Origin: CAZNYN01 sp964577295
GTDB lineage: Bacteria; Synergistota; Synergistia; Synergistales; Synergistaceae
Direction of reading: 5' to 3'
DNA: 61,850 nucleotides
Assembly (NCBI GenBank): GCA_964577295.1
Contig: CAZNYN010000008.1
Location: 1 to 61,850 of the forward strand
Part shown: positions 43,219 to 50,437 of the stretch, one piece after another
How the letters are laid out: each line of letters opens with the position of its first letter
Position numbering within the stretch: position 1 is the first letter of the stretch
Notes under the pieces: generated by a model
What the model was told of the DNA's origin: nothing
Databases searched by the model: none
The model's input: the letters and a program-made list of their open reading frames with translations, nothing else
Made by a program: the position numbers and the translations under genes

Positions 43219-44478
43219 GTGCGCAGATTTCTTCCTCTCTTCCTGACGCAGTTTTTCGGAGCTTTCAACGATAATTTATTCAAGAATGCCCTCGTAATAT
43301 TGATCACCTTCCGACTTGCCGAAGCAAACGAGATGAATGCCCAGGTTTTGATAACGGTTGTCGCAGGGCTCTTTATACTGCCGTTTTTTCTCTTCTCGGC
43401 TACGGCGGGACAGCTTGCTGATAAATATGAAAAATCTTTTCTCATAAAAATAATAAAATTTGTCGAAATAGTGCTGATGGTGCTTACCGCAGCCGCTTTC
43501 CACTTCATGAGCCTTTGGGGACTTATTGCCCTTCTTTTCTTTATGGGGGCTCAGTCCACATTCTTCGGTCCTCTGAAATTCAGCATATTGCCGCAGCATT
43601 TGCACAAAGATGAACTTGTGGCGGGAAATGGCCTCGTGAGCGCCGGCACGTACATTGCTATCTTGACCGGCACTCTGTGCGGTGGGCTCTTTATTCTCCA
43701 TGAGCACGGACGAATATTAATTTCCGCGGGAATAGTCGGAGTAGCTGTCATGGGTTTTATAGCAAGCTGTTTTATTCCAAAGGCGGAAGCTCCCGCGCCT
43801 GATATGAAAATCGATATTTGTATCCCGCGTGCGACATGGCGAATCATATCGTACGTTCTGCCTCAGAAGACAGTCTTTCGCGCTATACTCGGAATAAGCT
43901 GGTTTTGGTTCCTGGGTGCTGTCTTTCTCGCTCAGTTTCCCACTTTTTCAAAAGATATTCTGGGAGGCAACGAGGAAGTTTCTACACTGTTTCTGGTTGT
44001 TTTTTCTGTCGGGGTCGGCTTCGGTTCCACTCTCTGCAACAAACTGCTGAAGGGCAATGTCTCGGGGCGCCTCGTCCCGGCCGCCTGTATCGGAATATCG
44101 CTTGCAACATGTGTGCTTTACTTTTTCAGTATTGCGGCAGACAAAAGCGGGTCTCTTATAGGTGTGAGCGAATTTTTAAGACAGCCGACTTCGTGGGGGG
44201 TAATGGGCGGGCTTTTCATGCTTGCTGCGTGCGGGGGCATTTTCAGCGTGCCGATGTATGCGATAATGCAGGCTCACAGCTCCGATGGGCACAGAGCAAG
44301 GGTAGTGGCGTGCCTCAATGTAGCAGATTCCTTCGGTATGGTTATGTCCGCGGTTTTTGTGGCTGTCATGCTGATTATGCACATTTCGATAATAAATATA
44401 TTTCTCCTGATGGGAGTCATCAACCTTCTTCTTACACCGTTTTTAAAAAGGATGGCGAGTGTGGGCAATGCAGAGTGA
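43219..44478 (+). CDS. LplT-like lysophospholipid transporter (MFS)
   Basis: A 419-residue MFS protein with about 12 membrane segments. The N-terminal FLPLFLTQFFGAFNDNLFKNALVIL motif is the hallmark of LplT, which flips lysophospholipids across the inner membrane for re-acylation. Unlike many relatives it is not fused to an acyltransferase or acyl-ACP synthetase domain. The GTG at 43219 has no ribosome binding site. A strong CAGGGAGG at 43176-43183 points to translation starting at 43192, at a non-standard ATA giving MKTQFELFTVRRF. Next to PG-consuming LtaS-like enzymes, a lipid recycling role is plausible. Confidence 0.82.
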   Translation: MRRFLPLFLTQFFGAFNDNLFKNALVILITFRLAEANEMNAQVLITVVAGLFILPFFLFSATAGQLADKYEKSFLIKIIKFVEIVLMVLTAAAFHFMSLWGLIALLFFMGAQSTFFGPLKFSILPQHLHKDELVAGNGLVSAGTYIAILTGTLCGGLFILHEHGRILISAGIVGVAVMGFIASCFIPKAEAPAPDMKIDICIPRATWRIISYVLPQKTVFRAILGISWFWFLGAVFLAQFPTFSKDILGGNEEVSTLFLVVFSVGVGFGSTLCNKLLKGNVSGRLVPAACIGISLATCVLYFFSIAADKSGSLIGVSEFLRQPTSWGVMGGLFMLAACGGIFSVPMYAIMQAHSSDGHRARVVACLNVADSFGMVMSAVFVAVMLIMHISIINIFLLMGVINLLLTPFLKRMASVGNAE

Positions 44479-45115
44479 TATAGTGCTTAGAGAAAAGATT
44501 CTTGCCGCGGGACGTTCTATTCTGGAAAAAGGGCTGGTGCAGAGCACGGGGGGAAACATAAGCGCCAGAACAGAAAAAGGTTTTCTCATTACTCCGACAG
44601 GAATAGACTACCTCCATATTGTTCCGGGCGACCTTGTGGAGATGGATTTTAACGGCAATATTTTATCGGGAGAACGCAAACCCTCTGTCGAAAAGGAGAT
44701 GCACAGGCTTATTCTTGAGTCCAGACCAGACATCGGGGCGGTAATTCATACTCACTCGATTTACGCGACTTCCGTGGCCTCCGCAAGACTGCCGCTCGAA
44801 GCGATAACGGACAATCAAGTAGCTGTCTTCGGAGGCACTGTTCCTCTTGCGAAATATGGGCCTATAGGCTCAATACAGTTGGCGCGCAATGCGGCCGAAG
44901 CCATGGGGGACGGCTTTGCCGTGCTGCTTTCAAATCATGGCGCAATTTGCACGGGCAGCACGATTGCACAGGCTATTATGAGATGTGAAATGCTTGAGAC
45001 GTTTGCCAGAATTTTTATTTTGGCGAAGATGGCAGGAGGCGGAATACCGCTCTCCGCCCAGGAGATATCCTACGAATTGGAATTTATAAAGGGAAATTAC
45101 GGACAGCAAAGGTAA
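44459..45115 (+). CDS. Class II aldolase / adducin-family protein (fuculose-phosphate aldolase-like)
   Basis: A 218-residue protein with the zinc ligands of class II sugar-phosphate aldolases: HTHS in AVIHTHSIYAT and the later His in LLSNHGAICTG, plus the catalytic Glu in VEKEMHRL. STGGNISAR near the start is also typical. It cleaves or forms a sugar phosphate (fuculose-1-P or ribulose-1-P type) or acts in methylthioribose metabolism; the substrate is not clear. GTG at 44459 has AAGGA 6 bases upstream, so it overlaps the LplT-like gene by 20 bases. An ATG three codons later is also possible. Confidence 0.85.
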   Translation: MWAMQSDIVLREKILAAGRSILEKGLVQSTGGNISARTEKGFLITPTGIDYLHIVPGDLVEMDFNGNILSGERKPSVEKEMHRLILESRPDIGAVIHTHSIYATSVASARLPLEAITDNQVAVFGGTVPLAKYGPIGSIQLARNAAEAMGDGFAVLLSNHGAICTGSTIAQAIMRCEMLETFARIFILAKMAGGGIPLSAQEISYELEFIKGNYGQQR

Positions 45116-45138
45116 TATACTTAGGGAGGACGGTTATT

Positions 45139-45921
45139 ATGAGCGAAATAAGAGATGAGATAAAGAGAGCCTATACGGAAGCCGTTAAATCGGGCAGTTC
45201 TACGGGGAAAGTTTATATCACGGATATGACGGAGAAAAACTATTCCTCGGACGGGACAGACACAGAGGATGTCCAGAGCTTTGGCTGCGGCGACCCCGTG
45301 CGTGCTGCTCTTTTGAAAGATGGGGAGCGGGTGCTTGATCTTGGGTGCGGAGCGGGTTTTGACCTTATTCTTGCATCAAAAAAGGTAGGGGAGAAAGGCC
45401 ATGTTTACGGTCTTGACATGACAGATGCCATGGTTGAGAAGGCTCGCAAAAATATGACGAAGCTGGGGATAAACAATGTCACTGTGCTTCGCGGCTACAT
45501 AGAGGATATACCGGTATCGGACAGCAGCGTAGATGTCCTTATCTCGAATTGTGTCATCAATCTTTCTCCGGAAAAGGAAAAAGTCTTTGCTGAAGCGTAC
45601 AGAGTTTTGGATGAGGGCGGCAGGTTTTGTGTGTCGGATGTTGTCCTTATGAAGAAAGTACCCGAAAAGCTGAAAAGCAGTCCTGCCGCATGGTCGGGGT
45701 GAGTGGCCGGGGCTCTTCCGGCGGAAGAATATAAGAAGAAACTTGAAGAGGCCGGATTTAAAAATGTCTCTGTCACAATAACAAAGCCGCATGAGATAAA
45801 TGCCGAAGTGCTTAAAAGCACCGTGATGGATTTGACGGAAAATGACCTGAAAGAGATAGAGGGTGTCTCCGCAAGTGCTCTCATAACTGCGATAAAAAAT
45901 CCTAAACGCAAAGTCCGCTAG
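45139..45921 (+). CDS. arsM: ArsM-like arsenite methyltransferase, probable selenoprotein with in-frame UGA (Sec188)
   Basis: Two open frames in the same phase, 45139-45702 and 45703-45921, join through one TGA at 45700-45702 into a 260-residue arsenite S-adenosylmethyltransferase. It has SFGCGDPV, SAM motif VLDLGCGAGFD, LDMTDAM, LISNCVINLSPEK and GGRFCVSDVV, then WSG-U-VAGALPAEEY. ArsM proteins have cysteine at the U position (GCVAGAL), one of the arsenic-binding catalytic cysteines. The downstream part continues in family register with no frameshift, and a hairpin with a GG-starting loop lies 18 bases after the UGA, as bacterial SECIS elements require. The N-terminal Cys pair of some ArsM is missing. 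A nonsense mutation is the alternative, but it would have to hit exactly this codon. Confidence 0.8.
45714..45728 (+). promoter_or_regulatory. Candidate bacterial SECIS hairpin
   Basis: TCTTCC (45714-45719), loop GGC, GGAAGA (45723-45728), a perfect 6-bp stem with G at the first loop positions. The apical loop starts 18 bases after the UGA, within the range given for bacterial SECIS elements (about 16-37). A competing stem GCCGG/CCGGC (45706-45722) also exists. Confidence 0.5.
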
Positions 45922-45975
45922 GCAGGGAAATTATATTTTGCGGCCGATTACGGCATATTAATAAAGAACCTTAGC

Positions 45976-46004
45976 TTGCAATAAATCATATCTGTGGCTA
46001 TAAT
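45976..46004 (+). promoter_or_regulatory. Promoter of the thiamin salvage operon
   Basis: TTGCAA (45976-45981), 17-base spacer, perfect TATAAT (45999-46004), directly upstream of the TPP riboswitch. Confidence 0.7.
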
Positions 46005-46015
46005 GAAAAAACAAT

Positions 46016-46110
46016 CGAATAATGGGGAGCTTGTGTTGCAGGCTGAGAGGAAGTAATCGAACTTCGACCCTAGACCTGATTTGGATAATGCCAACGTAGG
46101 GAACGCATTA
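46016..46110 (+). ncRNA. TPP riboswitch (THI element)
   Basis: The conserved blocks of the thiamin pyrophosphate riboswitch are in order: GGGGAGC, GCTGAGAGGAAG, GACCCT, ACCTGATTTGGATAATGCCA and ACGTAGGGAA. It lies between the promoter and cytX, with a terminator-like hairpin after it (46122-46152). TPP binding is expected to lower expression of the operon. Confidence 0.96.
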
Positions 46111-46121
46111 AATGTGAATTT

Positions 46122-46156
46122 AGTGGGAGACGCTGACATGGTGTCTCCCACTTTCT
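46122..46156 (+). terminator. Riboswitch-controlled terminator hairpin
   Basis: AGTGGGAGAC pairs with GTCTCCCACT (46143-46152), followed by TTCTATTT. It lies between the aptamer and the cytX ribosome binding site and is probably the expression platform. Confidence 0.75.
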
Positions 46157-46173
46157 ATTTAGGAGGATGAGCA

Positions 46174-47370
46174 ATGTCTCAGGAAAGAATATCTGTATGC
46201 GGAAATGGATTAATATGGTTCGGAGCGGCTGTCTCTATCGCGGAAATTTTGACGGGAACCCTGCTTGCGCCGCTTGGCTTTGCAAAGGGCATAAGCGCTG
46301 TAATACTCGGCCACATAATAGGCTGTATCCCACTCTATATGGCCGGGCTTATAGGAGCAAAGAGCGGACGCAGCTCCATGGAGACGGTCAAAATGTCTTT
46401 CGGACAGAAAGGCTCCGTATTTTTCTCCCTGCTTAACATAACCCAGCTTGTCGGGTGGACTGCAGTTATGATAATAGGCGGCGGAAGAGCTGTATCCGTA
46501 ATAGCATCGCAAGTGACTTCTTTTGGAGGTTCATCGCTTTGGTGCGCCGTTATAGGGGCTCTTATCATTCTCTGGATAATGATAGGCATAACAAACTTGG
46601 GAAAGCTTAATATTGTTGCTATGAGCGCACTCTTTATCCTGACAATAGTTTTGAGCTTCACTGTTTTCAGCGGAGGAGGAGCTCATGTCCAGACGGGGAC
46701 TATGACCTTCGGCAACGCAGTAGAACTTTCCGTGGCAATGCCCCTTTCATGGCTGCCCCTTATATCCGACTATACAAGAAATGCCGAACAGCCCAAGAAA
46801 TCAACGGCTATAAGCGTCGCCGTATATTTCCTGGGAAGCTGCTGGATGTATATCATAGGTCTGGGCGCCTCTATATTCACGGGGGACTCCGACATAGCCC
46901 AGATAATGCTCAGCGCGGGACTCGGAGCTGCTGCCGTATTCATAATAATCTTCTCTACTGTCACTACGACATTTCTTGACGCTTATTCCGCAGGAGTAAG
47001 CTACATGAGCATCAACAAAAACGCGAACGAAAAGGTAACGGCAACGATAGTATGTGTCGTAGGAACAATCCTCGCCATATTCACTCCGATAGAGCAGTAT
47101 GAGAACTTCCTTTTTCTGATAGGCTCTGTATTTGCTCCTATGATTTCCATAATAATATTGGATTTCTTTTTTCTCGGCAAAGACCACTTTGAGGAATCGA
47201 TTTCCATATCCAACTTTGCTCTTTGGACGGCGGGTTTTGTCCTTTACAGAGTATTTATGTCCGTTGATACTGTGATTGGAAATACCCTGCCGGTAATGAT
47301 AATAATATGCGGAGCGGGCTGCATTCTCGAATTTGCAAAGAAGAGCTTCGCATCGGCGAAAGCAAGGTAG
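46174..47370 (+). CDS. cytX: Hydroxymethylpyrimidine transporter CytX (NCS1 family)
   Basis: A 398-residue permease of the nucleobase:cation symporter-1 family with about 12 membrane segments. CytX is the family member that occurs under TPP riboswitch control with thiamin salvage genes and is predicted to import the thiamin pyrimidine precursor HMP. Visible features are GNGLIWFGAAVSIAEILTGTLLAPLG at the N-terminus and PLSWLPLISDYTRNA mid-protein. AGGAGG is upstream. thiM follows after 4 bases. Specificity is inferred from context. Confidence 0.92.
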   Translation: MSQERISVCGNGLIWFGAAVSIAEILTGTLLAPLGFAKGISAVILGHIIGCIPLYMAGLIGAKSGRSSMETVKMSFGQKGSVFFSLLNITQLVGWTAVMIIGGGRAVSVIASQVTSFGGSSLWCAVIGALIILWIMIGITNLGKLNIVAMSALFILTIVLSFTVFSGGGAHVQTGTMTFGNAVELSVAMPLSWLPLISDYTRNAEQPKKSTAISVAVYFLGSCWMYIIGLGASIFTGDSDIAQIMLSAGLGAAAVFIIIFSTVTTTFLDAYSAGVSYMSINKNANEKVTATIVCVVGTILAIFTPIEQYENFLFLIGSVFAPMISIIILDFFFLGKDHFEESISISNFALWTAGFVLYRVFMSVDTVIGNTLPVMIIICGAGCILEFAKKSFASAKAR

Positions 47371-47374
47371 AAAT

Positions 47375-48202
47375 ATGTTTGGCGAAATACTAAAAAACGT
47401 CGCTGACGTACACCCGATTATTCACTGCATAACAAACTATGTGACTGTGAATGACTGCGCCAATGTCCTTCTTGCCTGCGGAGCTTCTCCCATAATGGCA
47501 GACGACGAGGCAGAGGCGGAGGAGATAACATCATTATGTTCCGGGCTTGTAATTAACATGGGAACTCTGAACAGCAGGACACTTGTATCGATGGCAAAGG
47601 CGGGAGCGAAGAGCTGCTCTCTCAACCACCCCGTACTCCTCGACCCTGTGGGAGCCGGTGCATCCTCATTACGCACCTCTGCCGCACTTGATTTGATAGA
47701 AAAAGTACATTTTTCCGTAATACGGGGTAATATATCGGAGATAAAAACGATATCGTCCGGTTTCGGAAAGACACGCGGAGTGGATGCGGACGAGCACGAT
47801 ATCGCATTGGGGAGGAACATCGCCGATGCCGCTGCCTTGGCAAAGGAAGTAAGCCTCCGCCTGAATCTTGTAACCGTCATAACGGGAGCTTCCGATATCA
47901 TAACGGACGGTAAGAAAACGTATATCGTAAGGAACGGACACGAGATGATGTCAAAGGTTACGGGAACTGGCTGTATGCTCAGCGCACTTACAGCCGCCTT
48001 CTGTGCCGCGAACAGAGATTCCGTACTGGATGCTTCCGCCGCCGCGGCTGCTGTCATGGGAATCTGCGGGGAGAGAGCGTATGAAAAGGTGCGGCAGGCT
48101 GGTGGAGGCACGTCCTCTTTCAGAACGGCGCTGATTGACGAGATAAGCCTTATGGATGCGGAAAAGCTGAAGAGGGGGATTAAAATTGAAATTCAATGCT
48201 GA
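47375..48202 (+). CDS. thiM: Hydroxyethylthiazole kinase
   Basis: A 275-residue ribokinase-fold enzyme that phosphorylates 4-methyl-5-hydroxyethylthiazole for thiamin salvage. Motifs: IHCITNYVTVNDCANVLLA at the N-terminus, SPIMADD, PVLLDPVGAGASSLRT, VIRGNISEI and the anion-hole KVTGTGCMLSALTAAF. ATG at 47375 (AAGGTAG upstream) gives the usual start; an upstream in-frame ATG would overlap cytX. It overlaps thiE by 17 bases. Confidence 0.95.
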   Translation: MFGEILKNVADVHPIIHCITNYVTVNDCANVLLACGASPIMADDEAEAEEITSLCSGLVINMGTLNSRTLVSMAKAGAKSCSLNHPVLLDPVGAGASSLRTSAALDLIEKVHFSVIRGNISEIKTISSGFGKTRGVDADEHDIALGRNIADAAALAKEVSLRLNLVTVITGASDIITDGKKTYIVRNGHEMMSKVTGTGCMLSALTAAFCAANRDSVLDASAAAAAVMGICGERAYEKVRQAGGGTSSFRTALIDEISLMDAEKLKRGIKIEIQC

Positions 48203-48818
48203 TTGCCTAAAACTATATGCCGTGACTGACAGCAGATGGCTCAAAAATATCACTCTGCCCGAAGCGGTGGAGGCGGCCGTGAAATCAGGAGTTACGATGG
48301 TGCAGCTCAGAGAAAAAGAGATGCCCTTTGAAGAATTTACAGCCCTGGCAAAGGAAGTAAAAAAAGTAACGGATAGGTATAAAATACCATTTGTGATAAA
48401 CGATAATGTGGATGTTGCCATTGCCTGCTGTGCGGATGGAGTGCATGTTGGGCAGAGTGACATGTGCGCCTATGATGTTCGGGCAAAAATAGGAGCGGAG
48501 AAAATACTGGGCGTCTCCGCAAGAAGCACGGAACAGGCATTGCTGGCTGAAAAAATGGGAGCGGACTACATAGGAGTCGGAGCAGTATTTACCACAGGGA
48601 CAAAGAATGATGCGGAACACCTTCCATTAGAAGATGTAAAAAAGATATGCGAATCCACAGCTTTACCGGCTGTCGCAATAGGCGGCATAAGCAGAGAGAA
48701 TATAACCATGCTTAAAGGAAGCGGAGTGCATGGAGCGGCTGTTGTATCCGCAATATTCGCATCTGACGATATCGCATCTGCTGCGGCGGAACTTCGCGCT
48801 CTCGCGGATGAAATATGA
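48186..48818 (+). CDS. thiE: Thiamin-phosphate synthase
   Basis: A 210-residue TIM-barrel enzyme joining HMP-pyrophosphate and thiazole-phosphate to thiamin phosphate. Motifs: LYAVTDSRW, MVQLREKEM, INDNVDVAIACCADGVHVGQSD, GVGAVFTTGTKNDAEH and VAIGGI. TTG at 48186 with GAGGGGG upstream gives the start MKFNADCLKLYAVTD, and it overlaps thiM by 17 bases. It completes the salvage route with ThiM and ThiD. Confidence 0.95.
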   Translation: MKFNADCLKLYAVTDSRWLKNITLPEAVEAAVKSGVTMVQLREKEMPFEEFTALAKEVKKVTDRYKIPFVINDNVDVAIACCADGVHVGQSDMCAYDVRAKIGAEKILGVSARSTEQALLAEKMGADYIGVGAVFTTGTKNDAEHLPLEDVKKICESTALPAVAIGGISRENITMLKGSGVHGAAVVSAIFASDDIASAAAELRALADEI

Positions 48819-48827
48819 GGTTAGGAG

Positions 48828-49622
48828 ATGACCGTAATGAAAAAAGTTCTCACAATAGCAGGTTCAGACTGCAGCGGCGGAGCGGGGATACAGGCTGATC
48901 TCAAAACAATGTCGGCTCACAATGTCTACGGCATGAGTGTCATAACGGCTCTCACAGCGCAGAACACGACGGGCGTCTATGGAATCACCGAAGCATCGCC
49001 GGAATTTGTGGCTCTGCAGATAGAGTGCGTATTCAACGATATCAGACCTGATGCCGTGAAAATTGGCATGGTATCAAACATAGAGATTATAAAAAAAATT
49101 GCCGAAAAACTTGTAGAATATAATGCCGCAAATATAGTGGCAGACCCTGTGATGGTATCTACGAGCGGAAGCAGGCTGCTCTCCGATGATGCGGTAAATA
49201 CTTTAAAGCAGACACTCCTGCCCCTTGCAGATCTGATTACGCCTAATATTCCCGAAGCGGAAGTCCTCAGCGGAATAAAGATTACAGACAGAGACGAAAT
49301 GGCTGCGGCTGCGGCCAAAATATCGGAAGAGACAAAGAAAGCGGTTCTTATAAAGGGCGGACATCTCAGCACCTGCTCAGATGATCTCCTCTTTTTTCCG
49401 GACGGAAGCATGAAGTGGTATGAGTCAAAGCGCATAGATAATGACAATACACACGGAACTGGATGTACTCTCTCCTCCGCCATAGCCTGCGCCCTTGCCG
49501 AAGGAGCGTCAATGGAAGAAAGCGTCAGAAGAGCCAAAGAATATGTCTCGGGAGCTTTGTCCGACGGCATGAACCTCGGAAATGGAAGCGGCCCTCTCAA
49601 CCACTGTTATAAAAGAATATAG
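48828..49622 (+). CDS. thiD: Hydroxymethylpyrimidine/phosphomethylpyrimidine kinase
   Basis: A 264-residue ribokinase-family enzyme that phosphorylates HMP twice to HMP-PP. Motifs: LTIAGSDCSGGAGIQADLKT, DAVKIGMVSN, VADPVMVSTSGSRLL, LITPNIPEAEVL, VLIKGGH and NTHGTGCTLSSAIA. The ATG at 48828 has GAGG 7 bases upstream; an ATG at 48837 is an alternative. It is the last gene of the TPP-controlled operon, ended by the hairpin at 49633. Confidence 0.95.
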   Translation: MTVMKKVLTIAGSDCSGGAGIQADLKTMSAHNVYGMSVITALTAQNTTGVYGITEASPEFVALQIECVFNDIRPDAVKIGMVSNIEIIKKIAEKLVEYNAANIVADPVMVSTSGSRLLSDDAVNTLKQTLLPLADLITPNIPEAEVLSGIKITDRDEMAAAAAKISEETKKAVLIKGGHLSTCSDDLLFFPDGSMKWYESKRIDNDNTHGTGCTLSSAIACALAEGASMEESVRRAKEYVSGALSDGMNLGNGSGPLNHCYKRI

Positions 49623-49632
49623 CCGAAATAAT

Positions 49633-49667
49633 AAAAATCGGAAGACTTAAAGTCTTCCGATTTTTAT
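49633..49667. terminator. Bidirectional terminator between thiD and the ferredoxin gene
   Basis: AAAAATCGGAAGACT pairs with AGTCTTCCGATTTTT, a perfect stem with A- and T-runs on both sides, between convergent genes. Confidence 0.92.
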
Positions 49668-49693
49668 TAGTCTAAATTATTAGTATAAGCCTA

Positions 49694-49867
49694 TTACTGA
49701 GCAATTGCGCTGACAGGGCATGTTGCGACGCATGCACCGCACTCTACGCATGTATCCGCGTCAACCTTTGCTTTGCCGTCTGTCACACTGATTGCTGATG
49801 TGGGGCATACGCCTACACAAGCCTCGCAACCTACGCACGTATCCTGATCGACTACTGCTTTAGCCAT
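49694..49867 (-). CDS. 2[4Fe-4S] ferredoxin
   Basis: A 57-residue protein on the minus strand starting MAKAVVDQDTC. It has two full cluster motifs, CVGCEACVGVCP and CVECGACVATCP, each C-x2-C-x2-C-x3-C-P, with the internal sequence repeat of clostridial-type ferredoxins. It carries electrons in anaerobic metabolism (for example for oxidoreductases of amino-acid fermentation). AAGGAGGA precedes the ATG. It is transcribed alone from a promoter at 49933-49961 and stops at the terminator shared with thiD. Confidence 0.95.
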   Translation of the reverse strand: MAKAVVDQDTCVGCEACVGVCPTSAISVTDGKAKVDADTCVECGACVATCPVSAIAQ

Positions 49868-49932
49868 TGTAAGAAGTCCTCCTTATTATAGATGATGCAA
49901 TATTTACGGGACGTCTTAGCCCGTACTTTGCT

Positions 49933-49961
49933 ATTCTATCGTGAAAAGCGATAAGGTTCAA
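49933..49961 (-). promoter_or_regulatory. Promoter of the ferredoxin gene
   Basis: On the minus strand TTGAAC, 17-base spacer, TAGAAT, ending about 65 bases before the start codon. Confidence 0.6.
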
Positions 49962-50223
49962 CTGTTTTATTTATATTTTATTTACATCCTGCCGCGGCGA
50001 TATATGCATGCTATGGGCATGTCATTTTCCCCCGGCAGCCATAACGCGCTGTCTTTACGAATTTCAATATATTTTTACCTGAAGTCTGCCATAGGCATTA
50101 AAAAATAAACTTTAGTATATCAAAATACGTGTCATGCACTAAAATCGACAATGATTTCAGCGGTTGTCATATAACTATTTGTTTAACAAAATTATATCTC
50201 GATTGTTGAGTTTGTCTTTGCTA

Positions 50224-50257
50224 TGGACAAAAGGTTTATGGTAATAGTATAATTACC
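50224..50257 (+). promoter_or_regulatory. Promoter of nhaC with overlapping palindrome
   Basis: TGGACA (50224-50229), 18-base spacer, perfect TATAAT (50248-50253). The -10 box lies inside the inverted repeat GGTAAT-AGTATA-ATTACC (50240-50257), a possible repressor site. Confidence 0.5.
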
Positions 50258-50437
50258 GAAGTAATTGTTTGAATCTTTAGTTATATTTCTTAATTTTTTT
50301 ACTGCAGTATGTCATGTACTGTTATTCCCAATAGGCGGGAGGTGAAAAATCCAAACAATCTTTCTGTTTCGCGTTTTCATCCTTTTTTATACTTTTCATA
50401 ATTTCTATAGGTAATTGAGAGGAGATGTCATTTAATA

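Larger units (their letters stand above)
49868..50437. other. Long intergenic region between ferredoxin and nhaC
   Basis: 570 bases without a gene. It holds the ferredoxin promoter (49933-49961), an inverted repeat CTGCCG/CGGCAG (near 49988 and 50033), the nhaC promoter (50224-50253) with a palindrome over its -10 box, and about 180 bases of leader. No riboswitch consensus was recognised. Confidence 0.5.

Noticed and set aside
45703..45921. Separate 72-residue gene starting right after the TGA
   Set aside because: It has no ribosome binding site and continues the ArsM sequence in the same frame, so it is better read as the C-terminal part of a UGA-containing gene.
47437..48111. 224-codon frame opposite thiM
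   Set aside because: Antisense to an intact thiM with all motifs; no independent evidence.
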